Assembly: GCF_046254905.1 (NCBI RefSeq)
Contig: NZ_CP158016.1
Location: forward strand, 2,542,001-2,606,000
Origin: Pseudaeromonas aegiceratis
GTDB lineage: Bacteria > Pseudomonadota > Gammaproteobacteria > Enterobacterales > Aeromonadaceae
Length of the DNA stretch: 64,000 nucleotides
Direction: 5' to 3'
Part shown: positions 54,952-62,468 of the stretch, piece after piece
Layout of the letters: every line of letters begins with the position of its first letter
How positions within the stretch are numbered: position 1 is the first letter of the stretch
Notes under the pieces: generated by a model
What the model saw: the letters and a program-made list of their open reading frames with translations, nothing else
The model's database searches: none
Told to the model about the DNA's origin: nothing
Program-made: the position numbers and the translations under genes

Positions 54952-56388
54952 ATGACCAGCATCTTCTGGCGCATCCTGCTGACCTTCTGGTTGACGCTGG
55001 TGTTGCTGCTGGGGGGCATCAAGGTGGGCACTGTGCTCTACGAGGAGTACAAGAGCAAACTGGATGACCCGCTGGATGTCTCCCCCATGAGCCGCCAGCT
55101 CATGGAGACCTTTGGCAATACCATACGCCAGGGGGGGGTGCAGCTGCTCAACACCTTCTACCGTCTGCGACCCGTACCGCCGCCGGACATGTTCGGCCCG
55201 CCGAATGGAAACAACGGCCTGCTGGAGAACGATCTCAAACCTGAGCGGATGCCGCCGCCGGAGCAACAGATCCGGGTGACCGATGCCCAGGGGCGGGAAC
55301 AGCTGGGCATGCCCATGTCCCCTGAGATATGGGCCCGGGTGCAGCCGCTGATCCAGCAGCAGGATCCCCGGATCCTCTCGGTGACCGCCCCCAATGGGAT
55401 GACCTACTACCTGTTCCGCCTGCGGGATAATAACTCCCCTTCCGGCTTCTTCTTCCTGTTGCACCATCCCCTGACCATGCCGCTGCTGATGATGCTGGCC
55501 AGCCTGCTGTGCAGCGCCCTGCTGGCGGCGCATCTGGCCAAGCCCATCCGCCTGCTGCGGGACGGCCTGCGCCAGGTGGCGGATGGTCGCTTCGATCTGC
55601 AGATCGGCCGGCAGATGGGCAACCGCCACGACGAGCTGGGCCAGCTGGGACGGGATGCAGATCTGATGGCCCAGCGGCTCAATAGCCTGATCGGCGCCCA
55701 GCAGCGGTTGCTGCACGACGTCTCCCACGATCTGCGTTCGCCGCTGGCCCGGGTGCAGGTGGCCCTGGGCCTGGCGCGCCAGAGTCCGGATCGCTTCGAC
55801 GACGCCCTGTCGCGCATCGAGCATGAGACCCACAGACTCAACCAGATGATTGAAGAGGTGTTGACCCTGGCCAAGCTGGAGGCCAAGGTGCCCATCACGG
55901 GAGATGACTATCTGGATCTGGTGTCCCTGCTACAAAGCCTGGTGGATGACGCCCGCTTCGAATATGCCGCCGAGGGACGCCACTTCGACCTGCTGCTGGA
56001 TGCCGAGGACGACATACTGCTCCATGGCCGGGCCGAGCTGTTGCTGCGGGCGTTCGACAACCTCATCCGCAACGCGGCGCAGCACAGCCCCCGCGGGACA
56101 CCGGTGCACCTGACGGTGAGCGTCAACGCGCCGGCAGGCCAGGTGGTGGTGAGTTGCTGCGACCAGGGCCCCGGGGTGCCGGAGTGCGATCTGGAGACCA
56201 TCTTCACCCCTTTCTATCACCACGATCAGAGCCAGGGCAAAGGCCTAGGGCTGGCCATCGCCAAGCGGGCCATCGAGGCCCATGGCGGCACCATACTGGC
56301 CCGCAACCGGTCCGAAGGCGGCCTGGCCATCATCGCCACCCTGCCCATCGCCCAAGCCAGCATGGAAGAGCCCGTCGCCCACGCCTGA
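54952..56388 (+). CDS. cpxA: Sensor histidine kinase CpxA
   Basis: CpxA senses envelope stress and phosphorylates or dephosphorylates CpxR. The 478-residue product has an N-terminal membrane segment (IFWRILLTFWLTLVLLLGGI), a periplasmic domain of about 140 residues, a second membrane segment (about 175-197), a HAMP domain, the H box with His259 (LLHDVSHDLRSPLARVQ), an N box (DNLIRNAAQHSPRGTPVHL) and G boxes (CCDQGPGVPECDLETIF; QGKGLGLAIAKRAIEAHGG). The periplasmic part (PPPDMFGPPNGNNG) is Pro/Asn-rich and unlike E. coli. Confidence 0.94.
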   Translation: MTSIFWRILLTFWLTLVLLLGGIKVGTVLYEEYKSKLDDPLDVSPMSRQLMETFGNTIRQGGVQLLNTFYRLRPVPPPDMFGPPNGNNGLLENDLKPERMPPPEQQIRVTDAQGREQLGMPMSPEIWARVQPLIQQQDPRILSVTAPNGMTYYLFRLRDNNSPSGFFFLLHHPLTMPLLMMLASLLCSALLAAHLAKPIRLLRDGLRQVADGRFDLQIGRQMGNRHDELGQLGRDADLMAQRLNSLIGAQQRLLHDVSHDLRSPLARVQVALGLARQSPDRFDDALSRIEHETHRLNQMIEEVLTLAKLEAKVPITGDDYLDLVSLLQSLVDDARFEYAAEGRHFDLLLDAEDDILLHGRAELLLRAFDNLIRNAAQHSPRGTPVHLTVSVNAPAGQVVVSCCDQGPGVPECDLETIFTPFYHHDQSQGKGLGLAIAKRAIEAHGGTILARNRSEGGLAIIATLPIAQASMEEPVAHA

Positions 56389-56400
56389 CACTATCCCAGC

Positions 56401-56442
56401 GCTGCGGCCGGCTAGAAGCGGGTCGCAGCTCCTTTTAGTTTT
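56401..56442 (+). terminator. Probable terminator of cpxRA
   Basis: GCTGCG (56401-56406) pairs with CGCAGC (56424-56429) with further possible pairs inside the loop, followed by a T-rich stretch (TCCTTTTAGTTTT). It lies 12 bp after the cpxA stop. The 150 bp between it and the next gene contain no clear promoter. Confidence 0.55.
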
Positions 56443-56593
56443 GTCGCTGAATGCGCTTTCGCTAACAAAGTCAAACGAAACCCACCTCTGATTTCACACT
56501 TCTCACACAAGCTCATATGAGTCGTCTTTATGGTCTGCTGCCATCGCCACTCCGACTCCCCGGACCCACGATGCACAACATTAAGGATGATCT

Positions 56594-58222
56594 ATGCACC
56601 TCCAGTCCCCGATCCGGCTCTGCCTGCTGATCCCCCTGCTACTCACCGCCTGTGGCAGCGATACCCAGGTGGTGCAACCACCGAAAAGTCAAACCCCTTA
56701 CAGCGCCAGCCTGGATCTGAGTCAGGTCAGCATCAGCCAGCCGGAGAGTGCCCTGCCCGACAACTGGTATCAGGGGGCCGTCTTCATGGAGATCTATGTC
56801 CGGGGTTATAAAGACTCGGATGGAGATGGCATAGGCGATCTACAGGGCCTGATGCAGCAACTGGATTATCTGCAACAGCTGGGGGTCCAAGGTCTCTGGC
56901 TGATGCCCATCAATGCCAGCTACGACCATGATCACGGTTACGCCGTCAGTGATTACCGCTCACTGGAGACACAGTACGGCAGCCAGGCTGACCTGGCAGC
57001 CCTGCTGGAGGCGGCCCACGCCCGCGGCATGGGCATCATCATGGACTATGTGATCAACCACAGCGCCATCGATAACCCCCTGTTTTTAGACTCAGATCAG
57101 CAGTTGGGAGACAAGCGCGACTGGTACATCTGGCGCGACAGCAACCCGGGCTGGACCAATTGGGACGGCAACCCCAGCTGGCATCCCGGCCGGCAGGGAT
57201 ATTTTTACGGGGTTTTTTGGGAAAACATGCCCGACTTCAATCTGAAGAATGAGACCGTGCTGGCCTACCACCATGACAGCCTGCGCTACTGGCTGAATCA
57301 GGGGCTGGATGGCTTCCGCTTCGACGCCGTGGGCCAGCTCGTCGAGAACGGCCAGTACAGCTACGAATCCCAGCCGGAAAACCACGCCATCATGTATGAC
57401 ATCCAGCAACTGGTGACCAATGACTACCAACATCGCTACATGGTGTGTGAAGAGCCCACGGACGCCATAGGTGCGGCCCAGAGCGATGCCTGCGGATCTG
57501 CGTTTGCCTTTGGTTTCAATGATGCGGTACGGGCCTCGGTGAAGGCCGGGCGCGTCAGCAGTGATCTGGCCGACACCTTGCAGCAGCTACCACTGGCCCG
57601 CATGGGGGTCATGCTGGGCAACCACGACGCCTTTGCCGGTGTACGCCTGATTGAGGACTTTGACGGCGATCTGGCCCGCTATCGTCTGGCGGCAGCCACC
57701 CAGCTGACCCTGCCGGGTCAGCCATTTATCTACTACGGCGAGGAGATCGGCATGGGCCACAGCGCCGGCAATTCCGGCGACTGGGCACTGCGCGCCCCCA
57801 TGAGCTGGACCGCCAGCGGTGGCTTTACCACCGGCAGCCCCTTTCGGGCCTACGCCAGCAACAAGGGGCAATACAATGTGCAAGATCAGCAGGCCGCCGC
57901 CGACTCGCTGTGGCATTTTTATCAGCGGCTGATCGCCGCCCGCAAGGCCAACCCCGCCCTGCGTCTTGGCACACTGCAGCTGCTGCAAAGCGACCGCGTA
58001 CTGGCCTACACCCGGCAATACGAGGATGACACCCTGCTTGTTCTGCTGAATTATGCGGAAGAAGCCAGCCCGCTGACACTGGATCTGGATCTGCCCAATA
58101 GCAGCCTGAGCCCCTTGGATGACTGGGCCTCGGACAGCCCCACCACAGATGCTGACGGCAGCCTGAGCCTCACCCTGCCGGCGCAGGCCATCCGTATCTA
58201 TCGGCTGCCTGCCGGAGTCTGA
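56594..58222 (+). CDS. GH13 alpha-amylase family lipoprotein
   Basis: A 542-residue glycosidase anchored as a lipoprotein (signal LLIPLLLTACGSDT, lipid on Cys). The (beta/alpha)8 barrel regions of GH13 are visible: I in MDYVINHSA, II with the nucleophile Asp in GFRFDAVGQL, III with the acid Glu in MVCEEPTDA, and IV in VMLGNHDAFAG. A calcium-type loop DSDGDGIGDLQGL follows the first strand. Substrate is an alpha-glucan or alpha-glucoside; the exact enzyme (alpha-amylase, maltogenic or similar) cannot be told. AAGGA lies 8 bp before the ATG. No sugar transporter is adjacent. Confidence 0.9.
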   Translation: MHLQSPIRLCLLIPLLLTACGSDTQVVQPPKSQTPYSASLDLSQVSISQPESALPDNWYQGAVFMEIYVRGYKDSDGDGIGDLQGLMQQLDYLQQLGVQGLWLMPINASYDHDHGYAVSDYRSLETQYGSQADLAALLEAAHARGMGIIMDYVINHSAIDNPLFLDSDQQLGDKRDWYIWRDSNPGWTNWDGNPSWHPGRQGYFYGVFWENMPDFNLKNETVLAYHHDSLRYWLNQGLDGFRFDAVGQLVENGQYSYESQPENHAIMYDIQQLVTNDYQHRYMVCEEPTDAIGAAQSDACGSAFAFGFNDAVRASVKAGRVSSDLADTLQQLPLARMGVMLGNHDAFAGVRLIEDFDGDLARYRLAAATQLTLPGQPFIYYGEEIGMGHSAGNSGDWALRAPMSWTASGGFTTGSPFRAYASNKGQYNVQDQQAAADSLWHFYQRLIAARKANPALRLGTLQLLQSDRVLAYTRQYEDDTLLVLLNYAEEASPLTLDLDLPNSSLSPLDDWASDSPTTDADGSLSLTLPAQAIRIYRLPAGV

Positions 58223-58241
58223 TACTGACGCGTGAAAAAGC

Positions 58242-58268
58242 AAAAGGCCCGTCAGAGACGGGCCTTTT
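58242..58268. terminator. Bidirectional terminator between GH13 gene and tRNA-Ala cluster
   Basis: AAAAGGCCCGTC (58242-58253), loop AGA, GACGGGCCTTTT (58257-58268) form a perfect 12-bp stem with A and T ends on both sides. It lies 19 bp after the GH13 stop and 6 bp beyond the 3' end of the last tRNA-Ala, so it can stop both transcripts. Confidence 0.92.
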
Positions 58269-58274
58269 GTGATT

Positions 58275-58350
<76 letters not shown>

Positions 58351-58360
58351 AAATCAAGGT

Positions 58361-58436
<76 letters not shown>

Positions 58437-58481
58437 ACAAATCTGTGGTTTCGAACGCCTGAGCATTCGACTGAGAATTTT

Positions 58482-58557
<76 letters not shown>

Positions 58558-58597
58558 ACTACAGGTGCGAATACGTATCGCGACGTTTTCTGGAAGT

Positions 58598-58673
<76 letters not shown>

Positions 58674-58729
58674 ACAATCGCAGGCTTCCAGAGTGCTGGA
58701 CTCACCGCGTTAGCCGGCGAGCGAGGCGC

Positions 58730-58758
58730 ATATTAGGCAGCTGGCCCCTGTGTGTCAA
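58730..58758 (-). promoter_or_regulatory. Promoter of the tRNA-Ala unit
   Basis: On the minus strand a perfect TTGACA and TAATAT are separated by 17 bp, followed by a GC-rich discriminator (GCGCCTCGC). This is the strongest sigma-70 promoter in the window and has the features of a growth-rate and stringently controlled stable RNA promoter. Confidence 0.92.
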
Positions 58759-58837
58759 CAAAAAAATCGCCCCGCCCGCCCGGTCGTCCAAATCCTCGCC
58801 AGCCTGACCAAAAAGCCTGCAAGGCGCCGCCGCCGGC

Positions 58838-58866
58838 CCAAAAAAACCCCGGCGTGACCGGGGTTT
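58838..58866 (-). terminator. Terminator of gltX
   Basis: CCCCGG (58847-58852) and CCGGGG (58858-58863) form the stem with a 5-nt loop, extended by A-T pairs; in the gltX direction seven T follow. It lies 17 bp after the gltX stop. Confidence 0.9.
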
Positions 58867-58882
58867 AGCGAGCGAGTCGGCC

Positions 58883-60292
58883 TCAGGCGGCTTGACTGGC
58901 CAGCTGGGCGATCACCTTGTCCAGACGCGCCAGCACCCGCGGCTGGCCCACCAGGGCCATGACGGCATCGATGGAGGGGGACTGACCCAGACCGGTGACG
59001 GCAACCCGCAGGGGCATGCCTACCTTGCCCATGCCCAGCGCCAGCTCTTCGGCGGTGGACTGGATGACGTGGTGCAGGGGCTCCACCTCCCAGCTGGTCA
59101 GGGCGGCCAGCTTGTCCCGCAGCAGCTGCAGCGGCGCCAGGGCGCCAGCCTTGAGGTGCTTCTTGGCGGCCGCCTCGTCGATGGCCTCGTACTCTTCGAA
59201 GAAGTAACGGCTCTGGGCCGCCATCTCCACCAGGGTCTGGCAACGCTCACCCAGCAGGGTCACCACCTCGGTCAGGGCCGGGCCCTGGCTGAAGTCGATG
59301 CCCTGGTCGTGCATGTGCCACTCCAGGTGCTTAGCCACGTAGGCGGGATCCAGGCTGCGGATGTAGTGGTTGTTCAGCCAGTTGAGCTTGTCGGTGTTGA
59401 AGGCGGAGGCGGACTTGTTGATGGCATCCAGGCTGAAGTACTGGATCATCTCTGCCATGGAGAAGATCTCCTGATCGCCGTGGGACCAGCCCAGGCGCAC
59501 CAGATAGTTGAGCAGGGCTTCCGGCAGGTAGCCTTCGTCCCGGTACTGCATCACGCTCACGGCGCCGTGGCGCTTGGACAGCTTGGCGCCGTCGTCCCCC
59601 AGTATCATGGAAACATGGGCGAACTCGGGCACCGGCGCCCCCAGGGCCTTATAGATGTTGATCTGGCGCGGGGTGTTGTTCACATGATCCTCGCCGCGCA
59701 CCACGTGGGTGATCTCCATGTCCCAATCGTCGATCACCACACAGAAATTATAGGTGGGCGCGCCATCGGTGCGGCGGATGATGAGATCATCCAGCTCGCT
59801 GTTGGCAAACTCGATGTGACCCCGCACATGGTCGTCGAAGGTCACCACGCCGTCCTGGGGATTGCAGAAGCGGATCACATGGGGTTCGTCGGCGCTGTGA
59901 TTATGCTGACCGTCGCGGCAGCAGCCGTCGTAGCGCGGCTTCTCACCGGCCGCCATCTGCTGCTCCCGCAGGGTCTCCAGACGCTCCTTGGAGCAGAAGC
60001 AGCGGTACGCCTTGCCTTCGGCCAGCAGCTGATCGATGACCTGGTTGTAACGGTCAAACCGCTTGGTCTGGTAGAAGGGACCCTCTTCCCAGTTCAGCCC
60101 CAGCCAGTTCATCCCCTCCATGATGGCGTCGATGGCCGCCTGGGTGGAACGTTCCAGATCCGTGTCCTCGATACGCAGCACGAAGGTACCCTGGTTATGA
60201 CGGGCAAACAGCCAGGAGTAGAGTGCGGTGCGGGCACCACCGACATGCAGGAAACCGGTGGGACTGGGGGCAAAACGGGTTTTGACTTTCAT
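58883..60292 (-). CDS. gltX: Glutamyl-tRNA synthetase (GltX)
   Basis: GltX charges tRNA-Glu. The 469-residue product has the HIGH-type motif in TRFAPSPTGFLHVGGARTAL, the KMSKS-type motif KLSKRHGAVSV, and the zinc-binding Cys set (RCFCSKERL ... YDGCCRDG) found in E. coli GltX. Length is normal. A promoter with TTGGCC-17-TAGAAT lies 54 bp upstream, just past the tRNA-Gly 3' end. Confidence 0.97.
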   Translation of the reverse strand: MKVKTRFAPSPTGFLHVGGARTALYSWLFARHNQGTFVLRIEDTDLERSTQAAIDAIMEGMNWLGLNWEEGPFYQTKRFDRYNQVIDQLLAEGKAYRCFCSKERLETLREQQMAAGEKPRYDGCCRDGQHNHSADEPHVIRFCNPQDGVVTFDDHVRGHIEFANSELDDLIIRRTDGAPTYNFCVVIDDWDMEITHVVRGEDHVNNTPRQINIYKALGAPVPEFAHVSMILGDDGAKLSKRHGAVSVMQYRDEGYLPEALLNYLVRLGWSHGDQEIFSMAEMIQYFSLDAINKSASAFNTDKLNWLNNHYIRSLDPAYVAKHLEWHMHDQGIDFSQGPALTEVVTLLGERCQTLVEMAAQSRYFFEEYEAIDEAAAKKHLKAGALAPLQLLRDKLAALTSWEVEPLHHVIQSTAEELALGMGKVGMPLRVAVTGLGQSPSIDAVMALVGQPRVLARLDKVIAQLASQAA

Positions 60293-60346
60293 GCTTAAAC
60301 GCCTTGTAAGAAGTGCGCCCGAGGGGGCCGACGAGAAATGGCGGCT

Positions 60347-60375
60347 ATTCTAGCACTCAGGCCAGATCAGGCCAA
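60347..60375 (-). promoter_or_regulatory. Promoter of gltX
   Basis: On the minus strand TTGGCC and TAGAAT are 17 bp apart, placing the start about 48 bp before the gltX ATG. It lies 24 bp after the 3' end of tRNA-Gly(UCC). Confidence 0.6.
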
Positions 60376-60398
60376 CGACTGGGACAACAGGCGAAACG

Positions 60399-60473
<75 letters not shown>

Positions 60474-60495
60474 CTGGGCAAGAAGGGGGAGAAAG

Positions 60496-60569
60496 TGGAG
60501 CGGGTGATGGGAATCGAACCCACGCTATTGGCTTGGGAAGCCAAAGTTCTACCATTGAACTACACCCGC
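60496..60569 (-). tRNA. tRNA-Gly (anticodon CCC)
   Basis: The 74-nt cloverleaf has acceptor GCGGGTG/CACCCGC with G-C pairs, anticodon stem TTGGC/GCCAA with loop TTCCCAA (CCC), T loop TTCGATT and encoded CCA. It is the first gene of the unit, 22 bp before tRNA-Gly(UCC). Confidence 0.96.
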
Positions 60570-60582
60570 TGCGGTGGCCATT

Positions 60583-60610
60583 ACTATAGGGATTTTTTTG
60601 GGCAACGCAA
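60583..60610 (-). promoter_or_regulatory. Promoter of the tRNA-Gly unit
   Basis: On the minus strand TTGCGT and TATAGT are 16 bp apart, with the -10 box 13 bp before the tRNA-Gly(CCC) 5' end. Confidence 0.6.
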
Positions 60611-60651
60611 TGGGCAGCCACCGCTTTGTCCTCCCCAGGTGCACCGATTGC

Positions 60652-62313
60652 TCAGGCTTTAGGCAAACTGTCGTCGATTTCTCCAGGGGGTGGCAGCGGC
60701 GGCAGGGGTTTGCCTCGGGCACAGTTGCGACCGGCGCCCTTGGCCTGATACAGCGACTCGTCCGCCACCATGTGCCAGCGGCGGCCATTGTCCTTGCCCT
60801 GGGGAATCCCTGCGGTATAGCCACAGCTGATGGTGACCCGGTTGGCACAGCGGCTGCTGGCGTGGGGAATATTCAGCTGGGCCACGTTATGGCAGATCCG
60901 CTCCGCCACCTGGCGGGCCACCGCCAGATCGCTGTTCTCCAGCAGCACCACAAACTCCTCCCCCCCATAGCGGGCCACCAGATCCGACACCTTGTTCACC
61001 GAGCGGGCGATGGCCATGGCCACCTGCTGCAACACCTTGTCCCCCTCCGGGTGACCGTAGTGATCGTTGAACGGCTTGAAGTAGTCCACATCGATCATCA
61101 GCAGGGCCAACGAGCTGCCGGCCTGCTTGGCCCGCAGGAAGGACTGGGTGAAGGACTCCTCGAAGCGCCGCCGATTGGCAATGCCGGTGAGGCTGTCCTC
61201 GTAGGAGTAACGCGCCAGGATCTGTTGCTTGATGGTCAGCTCGTCCAACAGGCCGACGAAGCTGTTGCTCAGGCGGCCAATCTCGTCGTTGCGTTGCGGT
61301 GGCGCCGGGATCACCTGCAGGTCGTTGCGCCACACCAGCCCCACGTACTGCTCCAGCTGACGCAAGGGTTTGAGTACCAGCCGATGAATGAGGTAGATGA
61401 ACACCAGGGTCAAGCCCCCCAGGGCCACGGCGGTGAAGAACCAGGCATACTCCAGGGTCTCGCCCACCAGCAGGCCCAGCTCGCTACTCACCTGCACCGT
61501 CAGCAGCAGGGTGGGCATACCGGGCTCCTGCCAGGGCTCGCTCACATGGGTCACCCTATGATCCTCGATACGATAACGAGAAAAGTCCTGTCGATCCGAG
61601 ACCTGACTCAGGGAGAATAGCACCCCAGCTATCTGTGCCAGACGCTCCAGATAGTCAGGGGTCAGCAAGCGTCCCATCAGCAGGGCACCATTGACCGGCC
61701 CCTGCTTGTCTGAGTGCAACACGGGCTGCAGGCTGATGGCCATCAGCCCGGCAGGCGTCGGCACTATGCCCTCGAAACTGTCCAGCTTCTCTCCCGCCAG
61801 GCTGGCAAACAGGGCGCGAAACAGCGGCAGCTGCTGCAGATCCGGCGGGATCAGCTGCGTGAGCAACCTGGGCTGCCCGGCAGCATTCCGGGATGTCAGG
61901 GAACTGATCTGGCGCCCCTCCTTGTCATAGAGCAAGAAGAGATCCAGTTCCAGCCCTTCCATGGTCTCCGGGATCAGGTTTTCGCTGGCAAAGGCCGGAT
62001 TGGGCGCACCGACATACTCGTAGAGACTGTCCCAGGAGGACCAGTCCTGGCTGATGCGCCGCAGATCGTGCAGATCCCGTTGCAGCACTAGGGTGACCCT
62101 GTGCTGCTGGCTGTCGGCAAACTGCTTCTCCATGGAGAGCACCAGGGGACGCAAAAACAACCGCACATCCCCCATCAGCAACAGCTGCAGCAGCACCAGG
62201 AACAGCAGGCAAAGCAGTAAAAACTTGTGCCCAATGGAAAACTGTCGCGTCGGCAACCCAACCACCCCCTTGATGAATAAGGCAAAAACATCATCGTGCC
62301 CCGGAAAGGCCAT
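60652..62313 (-). CDS. Diguanylate cyclase with CHASE4 sensor domain
   Basis: A 553-residue inner-membrane enzyme that makes cyclic di-GMP. Two membrane segments (about residues 27-47 and 285-305) flank a periplasmic CHASE4-type domain (ISQDWSSWDSLYEYV). A HAMP-like linker leads to a GGDEF domain with DSLTGIANRRRFEESF, MIDVDYFKPFNDHYGHPEGD and the active site ARYGGEEFVVLLE. The inhibitory I-site position reads KVSD instead of RxxD, so product inhibition may be weak. It has no EAL domain. The start is uncertain because no ribosome site is visible near 62313. Confidence 0.92.
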   Translation of the reverse strand: MAFPGHDDVFALFIKGVVGLPTRQFSIGHKFLLLCLLFLVLLQLLLMGDVRLFLRPLVLSMEKQFADSQQHRVTLVLQRDLHDLRRISQDWSSWDSLYEYVGAPNPAFASENLIPETMEGLELDLFLLYDKEGRQISSLTSRNAAGQPRLLTQLIPPDLQQLPLFRALFASLAGEKLDSFEGIVPTPAGLMAISLQPVLHSDKQGPVNGALLMGRLLTPDYLERLAQIAGVLFSLSQVSDRQDFSRYRIEDHRVTHVSEPWQEPGMPTLLLTVQVSSELGLLVGETLEYAWFFTAVALGGLTLVFIYLIHRLVLKPLRQLEQYVGLVWRNDLQVIPAPPQRNDEIGRLSNSFVGLLDELTIKQQILARYSYEDSLTGIANRRRFEESFTQSFLRAKQAGSSLALLMIDVDYFKPFNDHYGHPEGDKVLQQVAMAIARSVNKVSDLVARYGGEEFVVLLENSDLAVARQVAERICHNVAQLNIPHASSRCANRVTISCGYTAGIPQGKDNGRRWHMVADESLYQAKGAGRNCARGKPLPPLPPPGEIDDSLPKA

Positions 62314-62468
62314 TCAATCATAGCCCAAGGCCATCAATGTGGCCGAGGCCGAGCACACAGGCCGCCAGGGTAGCCGCCAAAACAAGTATAAAAAAGGCTT
62401 TAATTGCCAAGGTAACAGGGGCGGGGTAGGCTTGGGCAGCTGTTTTCTCGAGTGAACCCCCCGGCCCC

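Noticed and set aside
58892..60298. Plus-strand open frame (468 codons) opposite gltX
   Set aside because: gltX is certain on the other strand; the frame has no start signal or motif.
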